Assembly: GCA_947652325.1 (NCBI GenBank)
Contig: CANTCQ010000004.1
Coordinates: forward strand, 1 to 64,000
DNA length: 64,000 nt
DNA from: an uncultured Mycoplasmatota bacterium
Lineage (GTDB): Bacteria; Bacillota_I; Bacilli_A; RF39; UBA660
Direction of reading: 5' to 3'
Part shown: positions 55,440 through 63,429 of the stretch, piece by piece
How the letters are laid out: every line of letters begins with the position of its first letter
Position numbering within the stretch: the first letter of the stretch is position 1
Position numbers and translations under genes: made by a program
The notes under the pieces: model-generated
Seen by the model: the letters and a program-made list of their open reading frames with translations, nothing else
The model's database searches: none
What the model was told of the DNA's origin: nothing

Positions 55440-56175
55440 GTGAATAAAGTGGTCATGATTACCGGTGCAAGAAGAGGTTTAGGACTTGCTTGTGTTTATA
55501 AATTTGCTGGGGGGGGGGTATAGCATTGTTTTAAATGGTCGCTCCCATTATGAAGAATTAGTAAAAATTCAAAAAGAAGTTGAAAAAAAGTATTCTGTAA
55601 AATGTTTGATATGTTATGGAGATATTGCAAATGAAGAAGATGTAAAAAGGATGCTTTTGGAAGTAAAAAATGTGTTTGGTACATTAGATGTTTTAGTGAA
55701 TAATGCTGGTATTGTTTATGACATGGAAATTGAAGATAGACCTATTACTCTTTTTGAAGAGACAATGCATAATAATGTAACTGGAACATATTTAATGTGT
55801 AAGTATTTTGGTAAATTTATGTACGAACAAGATAAAATGACTCGAATTGTAAATGTTTCTAGTACGAATGGAATTGATTGTAATTTTCCAACTAGTATTG
55901 ATTACGATGCTTCAAAAGCAGCAATTATTTCTTTAACAAAAAATTTTGCTATGGAATATGCACCTAAAATTTTAGTGAATGCCATTGCTCCAGGATGGAT
56001 TAATACAGAAATGAATCAAGATTTACCTAGCGATTTAGTCAATGAAGAGATTTCTAAAATTTATTTAAAACGATTTGCAGAACCAAAAGAAATAGCAAGC
56101 TTAATTTATTATTTAGGAAGTGAAGAAAATACTTTTGTAAATAATGAAATTATAAAAATTGATGGCGGTTATTAA
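55440..56175 (+). pseudogene. SDR oxidoreductase split by a G10 tract (possibly phase-variable)
   Basis: A FabG-like short-chain dehydrogenase. From GTG at 55440 (AGGAGG at 55423-55428): MITGARRGLGLACVYKFA, the NAD(P)-binding GxxxGxG. Then ten G bases (55509-55518) shift the frame to a TAG at 55521. With nine G the frame continues as GGGYSIVLNGRS, through NNAG, the YDASK catalytic motif (Y-x3-K) and the C-terminal IDGGY. All else is intact, so this is either a switchable gene in the off state, a recent mutation or a sequence error. Confidence 0.85.
55509..55518 (+). repeat. Poly-G tract of ten bases
   Basis: The only long G run in this AT-rich window, inside the SDR coding region at codons 24-27. 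Homopolymer length sets the reading frame. Confidence 0.95.
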
Positions 56176-56192
56176 AAGAAAGAAGGTTAATT

Positions 56193-57716
56193 ATGAAAGA
56201 AAAATATTATATTACAACAGCGATTGCGTATACGTCTGCAAAACCTCATATTGGAAATACATATGAAATTGTTTTGGCGGATAGTATAGCTCGTTATAAA
56301 AGATTAAAAGGGTTTGAGGTTTATTTTCAAACTGGAACAGATGAACATGGAGAGAAAATTGGAAAAAAAGCAATGGAAGTAAATATTACTCCCAAAGAAT
56401 ATGTAAATAATGTTGCCTCTGAAATAAGAGGCATATGGGATATTATGAATACTTCTTATGATAAATTTGTTCGTACTACTGATAAAAACCACGAACGAAT
56501 TGTACAAAAAATATTTAAGAAAATGTTTGATAAGGGAGATATTTATTTAGGAGAATACAAAGGATTGTACTGTGTTCCTTGTGAATCTTTTTGGACAGAA
56601 TCTCAACTTGTGGATGGAAAATGTCCGGATTGTGGAAGAAAAGTAGAATTAAAGAGTGAAGAAGCTTACTTTTTTAAATTAAGTAAATATCAAGACAAAT
56701 TGATAGAATATATAGAATCTCATCCAGAGTTTATTCAACCAGAAGCTCGCAAGAATGAAATGATAAATAATTTTTTGAAACCAGGATTACAAGATTTATG
56801 TGTGTCTCGTACTTCTTTTGATTGGGGAATACCAGTAGATTTTGATTCGAAACATGTTGTGTATGTTTGGTTAGATGCTCTTACAAATTATATTACGAAT
56901 ATTGGGTATGACCCAGATGGTTCTAGTGAAGAATTTAATAAGTGGTGGCCCGCCGATTTACATTTGATAGGAAAAGATATTATTCGTTTTCATACCATTT
57001 ATTGGCCGTGTTTTTTAATGAGTTTGGATTTGCCTTTGCCTAAACAAGTTTTTGGTCATCCTTGGCTTATTATGGCAGATGGCAAAATGAGTAAAAGTAA
57101 GGGTAATGTCATTTATGCAGATGATTTGGTCCATGAATTTGGTGTGGATGCGGTTCGTTATTATGTTTTACATGAAATTCCGTTTGCATCGGATGGAGTC
57201 TTTACAAAAGAATTGTTAGTGGAAAGAATTAATGGGGATTTGGTAAATATTTTGGGAAATTTAGTCAATCGAACAATTGCAATGGCAAAGAAATATTTTG
57301 ATAGTCACTTAGAAAATAGAAAAGTGAAAGAAGAGGTAGATGATGCACTTCTTTTTGTGGTAAACACATTAGAAGAAAAAGTGGAAAAAAGAATGGATGC
57401 CCTTGAGATTGGTTTTGCAATGGATGAAATTTTTGAAGTTCTTAGAAGAAGTAATAAATATATTGATGAAACAACTCCTTGGGTGCTTGCTAAAGATGAG
57501 GATAAAAAAGAAAGACTAGAAACTGTACTTTATCATTTGATAGAGAGTATTCGCGTATGTGCTGTATTTTTAAGTCCATTTTTACCAGAGACAAGCAATA
57601 AAATATTTAGTCAAATTAATAGTAGTGATAAATCTTTTAATTTTAATGAAAGTAATGTTTATGACTTAAATGAACCAGAGATTTTATTTCAAAGAATTGA
57701 TTTTGAGAAAAAATAA
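56193..57716 (+). CDS. metG: Methionyl-tRNA synthetase
   Basis: 507 residues, class I: HIGH as AKPHIGNTYE, KMSKS as GKMSKSKGNV, zinc knuckle CVPCESFW ... CPDC. The C-terminal dimerisation/EMAP domain of longer enzymes is absent. Last gene of the T-box operon, with its own terminator after it. Confidence 0.98.
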   Translation: MKEKYYITTAIAYTSAKPHIGNTYEIVLADSIARYKRLKGFEVYFQTGTDEHGEKIGKKAMEVNITPKEYVNNVASEIRGIWDIMNTSYDKFVRTTDKNHERIVQKIFKKMFDKGDIYLGEYKGLYCVPCESFWTESQLVDGKCPDCGRKVELKSEEAYFFKLSKYQDKLIEYIESHPEFIQPEARKNEMINNFLKPGLQDLCVSRTSFDWGIPVDFDSKHVVYVWLDALTNYITNIGYDPDGSSEEFNKWWPADLHLIGKDIIRFHTIYWPCFLMSLDLPLPKQVFGHPWLIMADGKMSKSKGNVIYADDLVHEFGVDAVRYYVLHEIPFASDGVFTKELLVERINGDLVNILGNLVNRTIAMAKKYFDSHLENRKVKEEVDDALLFVVNTLEEKVEKRMDALEIGFAMDEIFEVLRRSNKYIDETTPWVLAKDEDKKERLETVLYHLIESIRVCAVFLSPFLPETSNKIFSQINSSDKSFNFNESNVYDLNEPEILFQRIDFEKK

Positions 57717-57728
57717 TGTTTAGAGAAG

Positions 57729-57753
57729 CTTATAAATTGTTATAAGTTTTTTT
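57729..57753 (+). terminator. Terminator of metG
   Basis: CTTATAA (57729-57735), loop ATTG, TTATAAG (57740-57746), then T7. Confidence 0.9.
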
Positions 57754-57754
57754 C

Positions 57755-57783
57755 TTGACAAAAATTAGGTTAGCAACTATTCT
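57755..57783 (+). promoter_or_regulatory. Promoter predicting a leaderless mRNA
   Basis: Consensus TTGACA (57755-57760), 17 bases, TATTCT (57778-57783). Transcription should start at about 57790-57791 and the ATG is at 57793. Confidence 0.8.
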
Positions 57784-57792
57784 ATTTTTTAT

Positions 57793-58713
57793 ATGAAAAA
57801 TTTACAATTAGAAAAAGATATATATTTTGCTAAAAAACTTGTTTTGCATACTAAGAAATATGAAAAGTATAGGAAATATTCTGTTGTTCCCATAAGAGGA
57901 ACAGAAAATATTCAAGAACTTTTTTTTAAAATCAAAAATACTTTTCAATTTATATTAATGGTTACTGCTAGTGGGGACCAAATCTTAGAAGCGGTTTTAT
58001 ATGGTGCCAAAAATATAACTTGTTTTGATGTAAATCGTTTATCTAAATATGGTTCTAAACTTAAAGTAGCAGTTATTCAAGCATTAGAATATGATGAATT
58101 TATCAGTTTTTATAAAGGCCATTTTTCTTTTTCTCTTTTTCAAAAAATAGTCCCTTTTTTAGAAGAGGATAGCTTATATTTTTGGAGGCAACTTTTTAAT
58201 TCAATAAATTGTTTTGAAATCTATACTTCTCTTTTTGATAGTAGGTTTCATTTGTCTTCTGAATTAACTATAACAAAATGTTCTATTTATAGTGAAAAAG
58301 AGTATTATGTCATAAAAGAAAATTTAAAAAATGTAACGATTTCTTATATTGATTCTAATATTTTAAATATTATAAAAAATGAAAAAATACAAAATCAAAA
58401 ATATAATTTGATTTATTTGTCTAATATTTTTTATTATTTGAGAAAAAGTGAAAGATTCTATAGTAATTTTGTTAAAGAAAACATTGTACCCTTATTAAAA
58501 GAAAACGGTGAAGTTTTTATTCACTATTTGTATGGACAAGGAGGAAGTAAAATAAATTGTACTTCTTTTTCAGATTTTATGTGGTTAGATTATAATCAGG
58601 AAATGCTAGATAGATTTGAAAAATTATTGCCTATTACTAAATATTATGTTGCATGTACTGGGTATGGTAATCCAGTTGGAGATAAAGATGTTGTTTTATC
58701 GTTGAAACGATAA
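57793..58713 (+). CDS. DUF3419-family protein, BtaA-like
   Basis: 306 residues. The segment ILMVTASGDQILEAVLYGAK with CFDVNRLSKYGSKLKVAV resembles the SAM-binding part of DUF3419 proteins (Gly-Asp-Q then D-x-N), which include 3-amino-3-carboxypropyl transferases of betaine-lipid synthesis. Substrate here is unknown. No ribosome site precedes the ATG: upstream is T-rich and holds the promoter, so translation from a leaderless transcript is inferred. Confidence 0.75.
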   Translation: MKNLQLEKDIYFAKKLVLHTKKYEKYRKYSVVPIRGTENIQELFFKIKNTFQFILMVTASGDQILEAVLYGAKNITCFDVNRLSKYGSKLKVAVIQALEYDEFISFYKGHFSFSLFQKIVPFLEEDSLYFWRQLFNSINCFEIYTSLFDSRFHLSSELTITKCSIYSEKEYYVIKENLKNVTISYIDSNILNIIKNEKIQNQKYNLIYLSNIFYYLRKSERFYSNFVKENIVPLLKENGEVFIHYLYGQGGSKINCTSFSDFMWLDYNQEMLDRFEKLLPITKYYVACTGYGNPVGDKDVVLSLKR

Positions 58714-58761
58714 TTTTACTTCTTTTGTTATATTTGCTATAGTATTTTTGGAGTGAAGCTT

Positions 58762-59508
58762 ATGTATTGTGATACACATTGTCATTTGTTTAAAGAATAT
58801 TATGAAGATATTGATGGGATAATCGATAACGCATATCAAAGTGGAGTGAATCGAATGATTGTTTCTGGATGTGATGGTAAATCGAATAAGGAAGTTATGA
58901 AATTAATAAAAAAAGAAGGTGTTTATGGAACAATTGGCTTGCATCCCGAGGACGTTTTAAATTGTACATTAGAAGATTTAGAATTTATAGAAAGAAATTT
59001 AAATCATCCTAAAATTATCGCTGTTGGAGAAATTGGTCTTGATTATCATTATGGAAAGGAAACCCGAGAAGAACAAATTCATTTGTTTGAGTTACAACTT
59101 GCTTTAGCAGAAAAATTTAATTTACCTGTAGTTGTTCATTCTAGAGAAGCTACTTTAGATACAATAAATAGTTTAAAGAAGTTTAAAGTATATGGTGTAA
59201 TTCATTCTTTTAGTGGAAGTTTAGAAACTGCGAAAATTTATATAAAAATGGGTTTTTTACTTGGTGTGAATGGTGTGATTACTTTTAAAAATTGTAATTT
59301 AAAAGAAGTCATAAAAAAAATTCCTTTACATAGTATTTTACTGGAAACAGATTCTCCGTATTTAACACCTGTTCCTTTTCGGGGAAAGATAAATGAACCT
59401 TGTAAAATCCTAAATATTGCAGAATTTGTAAGTAATTTAAAAGGTGTAAAGTTGAAAGAATTAGCTAGAATTACTAATGAAAATATAAAACGTGTTTTTG
59501 ACATTTAA
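58762..59508 (+). CDS. tatD: TatD-family metal-dependent deoxyribonuclease
   Basis: 248 residues, TIM-barrel hydrolase: DTHCHL at the start, VGEIGLDYH, VHSRE and LETDSPYL metal ligands. ATG at 58762 after TTGGAGTGA. Follows metG closely as yabD follows metS in Bacillus, apart from the DUF3419 gene. Confidence 0.95.
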   Translation: MYCDTHCHLFKEYYEDIDGIIDNAYQSGVNRMIVSGCDGKSNKEVMKLIKKEGVYGTIGLHPEDVLNCTLEDLEFIERNLNHPKIIAVGEIGLDYHYGKETREEQIHLFELQLALAEKFNLPVVVHSREATLDTINSLKKFKVYGVIHSFSGSLETAKIYIKMGFLLGVNGVITFKNCNLKEVIKKIPLHSILLETDSPYLTPVPFRGKINEPCKILNIAEFVSNLKGVKLKELARITNENIKRVFDI

Positions 59509-59551
59509 ATTTTTCTTTGTTAGAATAATTTTATAGACAAGAGGTGAAATA

Positions 59552-60094
59552 GTGGTTCGTACTTTATTTAAAAATTTACTTAAATTAACACAAGTTGCTA
59601 TTCTTGTTTTGTTGGTTATTTTTGTTGAATCGAGTAATAATATAAAAGAAACAAAAGTTTTAAATGATAATTATAATAAATCTATTGATTTATCTACTAT
59701 GGCTTTGAAGTTAAAAGAAGATATTGCCAATGATTTATATAGTGCTAAAGATACTTTTACAGGAGATTTAACGGGATATACCGCCGATTGCCCTTTGTGT
59801 AGCGGTCGTCTTGCGTGTCTTCCTAATTACTATGTACTTGATGGAACAGATACTTATCAAGATGTTTCTTATGGGAATGTACGAATTGTTGCTTCTAGTA
59901 AAAATTTACCGTGTGGAAGTATTATTCGGTTTAATAAAGAAAGAATTTCAGATGAACCAATCCTGGCTATTGTTCTTGATAGAGGTGTCCTTGGAAATGA
60001 TATTGATTTGTTAACTCCAGAGGTAAGTTATGCAAATTCTTATGTGGGACGTTCTGTAATTACTTATGATGTTTTAAGAAATGGATGGCAATAG
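59552..60094 (+). CDS. 3D-domain cell-wall protein (YabE-like, short)
   Basis: 180 residues: N-terminal membrane segment (about 12-26) and a C-terminal 3D domain (GDLTGYTADCPLCSG; AIVLDRGV; IDLL), named for three conserved aspartates and found in resuscitation factors and lytic transglycosylases. The G5 and DUF348 repeats of B. subtilis YabE are missing. GTG start after AGAGGTGA. Position tatD - 3D - rsmA corresponds to yabD-yabE-rnmV-ksgA without rnmV. Confidence 0.88.
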   Translation: MVRTLFKNLLKLTQVAILVLLVIFVESSNNIKETKVLNDNYNKSIDLSTMALKLKEDIANDLYSAKDTFTGDLTGYTADCPLCSGRLACLPNYYVLDGTDTYQDVSYGNVRIVASSKNLPCGSIIRFNKERISDEPILAIVLDRGVLGNDIDLLTPEVSYANSYVGRSVITYDVLRNGWQ

Positions 60095-60119
60095 GCCATT
60101 TTTTTAGATAGGAAAAATT

Positions 60120-60908
60120 ATGAAAGAGATAAAAGCTAAAAAAAAGTATGGGCAAAATTTTTTGAAAAATAAAGAAATTTTAGAAAAAATTGCCAATGCT
60201 ATTGAAATTCAAGAGAATGATTTGGTTATTGAAATAGGACCAGGAATGGGAGCTTTAACTGCATACTTATATCAAAAGAATTCTTTTTTGTTGTGCTATG
60301 AAATTGATACACGAATGAAAGTATATTTAGAGAAATATAATACAGATAAAAGTCAAGTGATTTATGATGATTTTTTAAATAGAGAAATTTTATTAGATAT
60401 CAACAAATTTCATTATGAAAAAGTTTATGTCGTTGCAAATATTCCCTATTATATTACTTCCCCTATTATTACAAAATTATTAGAACTTTCTATTTTTGAA
60501 GAAATTGTTTTGCTTATTCAAAAGGAAGTAGCACAAAGAATTACGTCAACTTCTTATTCAAAATTATATAATGCTTTTACTTTGTATGTTGATTATTATT
60601 ATGAAGCAGAACTTTTGTTTTTAGTGGATAGAAATCAATTTGCACCAGTTCCCAATGTAGATAGTGCAGTGGTGAAATTAATAAAAAAAGAGAATGTTCC
60701 TATTAAAAATAAAGAATTTTATTTTCAGTTCATTAAGGAGGCATTTTCTAGTAAAAGAAAAACATTGAAAAATAATATTAAAGGCTATAATTGGAAAAAG
60801 ATAAAAGGTATACTTGAATGTTTAGGATATAAGGAAAATGTAAGAGCAGAGGAAATAAGAAAAGAAGATTTTTATCAATTGGTTTATTTGTATGAAAATA
60901 ATAAGTAA
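60120..60908 (+). CDS. rsmA: 16S rRNA dimethyladenosine transferase
   Basis: 262 residues (KsgA). KKYGQNFLKN start, SAM motif VIEIGPGMGALT and catalytic NIPYYITSP. Dimethylates A1518/A1519 of 16S rRNA. Confidence 0.97.
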   Translation: MKEIKAKKKYGQNFLKNKEILEKIANAIEIQENDLVIEIGPGMGALTAYLYQKNSFLLCYEIDTRMKVYLEKYNTDKSQVIYDDFLNREILLDINKFHYEKVYVVANIPYYITSPIITKLLELSIFEEIVLLIQKEVAQRITSTSYSKLYNAFTLYVDYYYEAELLFLVDRNQFAPVPNVDSAVVKLIKKENVPIKNKEFYFQFIKEAFSSKRKTLKNNIKGYNWKKIKGILECLGYKENVRAEEIRKEDFYQLVYLYENNK

Positions 60909-60925
60909 ATTATTTTAAATTTTAG

Positions 60926-60934
60926 CATATAGTA
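60926..60934 (+). promoter_or_regulatory. Candidate mother-cell sigma (E/K) -10 of yabG
   Basis: CATATAGTA matches CATANNNTA. Fourteen bases upstream GTAAATT matches the sigma-E -35 KMATATT at 5 of 7 positions. Distance to the start codon is short. Confidence 0.4.
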
Positions 60935-60949
60935 TATTGGTGATGCAAA

Positions 60950-61744
60950 ATGCCTATTAAAAAAGGAGACATTGTCACACGGAAAAGTTATGGTAACGAT
61001 ACACTTTTTAAAGTCATGAACATTAAAGGTAAAATTTGTTATTTAAAAGGAATAGATGTCCGTTTATATGCTGATAGTGAAGAAAGTGATTTGGTTGTTT
61101 TAGATGAAGAAGAAAAGAAACAATTACAAGAAGAAAATGAGGATGACTTAGAAGATGATGATATCATAGACACGTTAGATAGAAGTTCTTATTTTTATTT
61201 ACCTGGTAAGATTATGCATATTGATGGTGATAATGAATATTTACAAAGGTGTTTAAATTATTATAAAAAACACAATATTTTTGCGGTTGGGAAAAAAATG
61301 AGTGAAATGGAAATTCATACTAAAATACGTGAATTATTACAAGAATATAAACCAGATATTGTCATTATTACAGGTCATGATGCTTATTTTAAGAAAAAAG
61401 GAAATATTCATGATTTACGAAATTATAAGAATACGGAAAATTTTGTTAAGGCAGTAAGAGAATGTCGTCGATATGAAAAAAGTCATGAAAAGTTAGTGAT
61501 TATAGCGGGTGCTTGTCAAAGTAATTATGAAGAGTTAATAAAAGCAGGTGCTAATTTTGCATCTAGTCCAAAACGTGTTAATATTCATTGTTTAGACCCA
61601 GCTATTATTGCAACAAGTCTTTCACTTACAGAACGAAATAAAGAAGTGGATTTGCTAACTTTACTTGAGAAAACAAAGTATGGGAGTGATGGAATGGGAG
61701 GACTTATAAGCAATGGTCTTATGTATGTGGGATATCCAAGATAA
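60950..61744 (+). CDS. yabG: YabG sporulation-specific protease
   Basis: 264 residues, coat-associated protease of the mother cell (peptidase family U57). His143 in ITGHDAYF and Cys189 in IIAGACQSN look like a catalytic dyad. An acidic insert lies at about 53-72. Between rsmA and veg as in Bacillus. Confidence 0.95.
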   Translation: MPIKKGDIVTRKSYGNDTLFKVMNIKGKICYLKGIDVRLYADSEESDLVVLDEEEKKQLQEENEDDLEDDDIIDTLDRSSYFYLPGKIMHIDGDNEYLQRCLNYYKKHNIFAVGKKMSEMEIHTKIRELLQEYKPDIVIITGHDAYFKKKGNIHDLRNYKNTENFVKAVRECRRYEKSHEKLVIIAGACQSNYEELIKAGANFASSPKRVNIHCLDPAIIATSLSLTERNKEVDLLTLLEKTKYGSDGMGGLISNGLMYVGYPR

Positions 61745-61753
61745 GGGGGATTT

Positions 61754-61966
61754 ATGAATTTAAATGTTATTAAAGATGAGGTAAAAAGTCATTTACATCA
61801 GGAAGTTTCTATTTCTGTATTTGGTCTTCGAAATAAAAATTATCAAGTAAATGGTTATATTTCAAATGTTTATCCAAGTATTTTTACAGTAAACGAAGGT
61901 GGTACAGAAAAAAGTTTTACCTATTCTGATATAGCAACAGGTGAAATAAGTATCAAGTATTTGTAA
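61754..61966 (+). CDS. veg: Veg protein
   Basis: 70 residues, small SH3-like fold conserved in Firmicutes, linked to biofilm control in B. subtilis. GGGGGA precedes ATG. Follows yabG after 9 bases. Confidence 0.93.
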   Translation: MNLNVIKDEVKSHLHQEVSISVFGLRNKNYQVNGYISNVYPSIFTVNEGGTEKSFTYSDIATGEISIKYL

Positions 61967-62045
61967 AAACTCTTGATTACTTCCAAAATATGGATTACAA
62001 TGATAATAAGTTACTAAAAATAAAACTTTAGAAGGAGAGTAAGAC

Positions 62046-62309
62046 ATGGAAATTACATCAGTAACCGTACGTAAATTTGAAAAAGATGGTAACAGAATGA
62101 AAGGAATAGCAACGGTGGTTATCGACAATTCATTTGCTATTCATGACATCAGAATTATTGAAGGAGATAATGGTCTATTTATAGCTATGCCAAGTAGAAA
62201 AACTGCTACTGGAGAATATAAAGATATTGCACATCCAATCAATACCGATGTTCGTAATATGTTCCAACAAGCTATTTTAGACGAATATAATAAACCAAGC
62301 GAAGAATAG
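62046..62309 (+). CDS. spoVG: SpoVG RNA/DNA-binding regulator
   Basis: 87 residues: [11 protein letters not shown] start, [16 protein letters not shown] and FIAMPSRKT, diagnostic of the family. AGAAGGAGAG site. Confidence 0.97.
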   Translation: MEITSVTVRKFEKDGNRMKGIATVVIDNSFAIHDIRIIEGDNGLFIAMPSRKTATGEYKDIAHPINTDVRNMFQQAILDEYNKPSEE

Positions 62310-62327
62310 TTAGTTGATGGTAATTAG

Positions 62328-62354
62328 AAAAATCTAGTAAAATAGATTTTTTTT
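62328..62354 (+). terminator. Terminator of spoVG
   Basis: AAAAATCTA-GTAAAA-TAGATTTTT with T run to 62354. Confidence 0.8.
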
Positions 62355-62382
62355 CATATTTGTTTTCTTTTTTGCATACTCT
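62354..62382 (+). promoter_or_regulatory. Predicted sigma-E promoter of yabPQ
   Basis: TCATATT (62354-62360), 14 bases, CATACTCT (62375-62382): full match to KMATATT-N14-CATANNNT. yabP is sigma-E dependent in Bacillus. The expected start is at the ribosome site AGGGAG (62388-62393). Confidence 0.8.
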
Positions 62383-62403
62383 TTTGTAGGGAGCGTGTTA
62401 GTT

Positions 62404-62694
62404 ATGGATAGAGAAGTGGATAATATATTAATTGGTGGACATGAATTAAAAATTAGTGATAGAAGAGAAATATTTCTGTCAGGTATAAAAAAGATTACAA
62501 GTTTTGATAATGAAGAATTTTTAATGGAAAGTAATATGGGAATTATTTTACTTAAAGGAAGTAATTTAGAAATCTTAAAATTAGATACCCATGATGGCAA
62601 TGTAAAAATAAAAGGAAAGATAAATAGTTTTACCTATTTAGATGGAGAAAATAAGCAAGATAAGGAAAGTTTTTTTAGTAAACTATTTAAATAA
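62404..62694 (+). CDS. yabP: Sporulation protein YabP
   Basis: 96 residues, YabP/YqfC family. Start at ATG 62404; the GTG three codons upstream sits too close to AGGGAG. Overlaps yabQ by one base (TAATG). Confidence 0.88.
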   Translation: MDREVDNILIGGHELKISDRREIFLSGIKKITSFDNEEFLMESNMGIILLKGSNLEILKLDTHDGNVKIKGKINSFTYLDGENKQDKESFFSKLFK

Positions 62695-62999
62695 TGAATT
62701 ATAAATTACAACTTATCTCTTTTATTTTTTCTTTTTTGTTTGGTATTTTCTTTTATTTTACAAGTTTGTTAAATTATAAATTAATTAAAAAGCAATCTTC
62801 TTTTTTTAAATACGTTATAACTACAATATATATATTTAATATATCTTTTATATATATTTTGCTAATGTATAAAATAAATTATGGAATTATTCATCTTTAT
62901 TTTCTCTTTTTGCTATTTTTTGGATTTTTGTTTGGGTGGATTTATAGTAAAAAATTGCGAAAAATTTGTAAAGTTTTAAGCAAGAAATTGAAACGTTAA
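62694..62999 (+). CDS. yabQ: YabQ spore cortex membrane protein
   Basis: 101 residues, three membrane spans and a basic tail; shorter than B. subtilis YabQ (about 210). Needed for cortex formation. Identity rests on size, topology and the yabP-yabQ-divIC order. Confidence 0.8.
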   Translation: MNYKLQLISFIFSFLFGIFFYFTSLLNYKLIKKQSSFFKYVITTIYIFNISFIYILLMYKINYGIIHLYFLFLLFFGFLFGWIYSKKLRKICKVLSKKLKR

Positions 63000-63016
63000 T
63001 TAATTCATGCTATAAT
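62988..63016 (+). promoter_or_regulatory. Vegetative promoter of divIC
   Basis: TTGAAA (62988-62993), 17 bases, TATAAT (63011-63016) with extended TGC. It starts inside yabQ, giving divIC expression apart from the sporulation unit. Confidence 0.75.
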
Positions 63017-63041
63017 TTTTTTTAGAATAGGAGAGCCAAAA

Positions 63042-63347
63042 ATGAAGAATAAAAAGATTACAAAGAAAACAAAACGGCGTTTAACTTTTTTATCTTGTAT
63101 TATTATTTTTTTGGTGGTTACTATTATTACTACTGTATTTAATGATTTTTGTCAAATTATAAAAAATAGAAATGAAATTGTTTTGCTTAATGATACATAT
63201 AATACATTACTTCATGAAGAAGAGTCTTTACAATCAGAAATTACAAAATTACAAGATATGGATTATGTAGCAAGATACGCTAGAGAAAAATACTTATATT
63301 CATTACCAAATGAAGTAATTATTCGATTGCCACACGAAAAAGAGTAA
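63042..63347 (+). CDS. divIC: Septum protein DivIC/FtsB
   Basis: 101 residues: basic N-terminus, one membrane span (about 15-37), a coiled coil (LLNDTYNTLLHEEESLQSEI) and the closing YVARYAREKYLY block. Forms the divisome core with DivIB and FtsL. Confidence 0.94.
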   Translation: MKNKKITKKTKRRLTFLSCIIIFLVVTIITTVFNDFCQIIKNRNEIVLLNDTYNTLLHEEESLQSEITKLQDMDYVARYAREKYLYSLPNEVIIRLPHEKE

Positions 63348-63378
63348 TTTTATAAATAGGTGTATCTTTTAAAAAGAT

Positions 63379-63408
63379 TTGCTTTTTTTTTGTTTTTTTT
63401 TATATAAT
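63379..63408 (+). promoter_or_regulatory. Candidate promoter before the ABC ATPase
   Basis: TTGCTT (63379-63384), 18 bases, TATAAT (63403-63408). A weak hairpin ATCTTTT-A-AAAAGAT followed by T-rich sequence just upstream may end the divIC transcript. Confidence 0.45.
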
Positions 63409-63429
63409 AAAAAATCAAGTGGTGAAAGT

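Noticed and set aside
62853-62999. Possible tRNA or second RNA gene near yabQ
   Set aside because: No cloverleaf or conserved TPsiC box could be traced; the frame is explained by yabQ.
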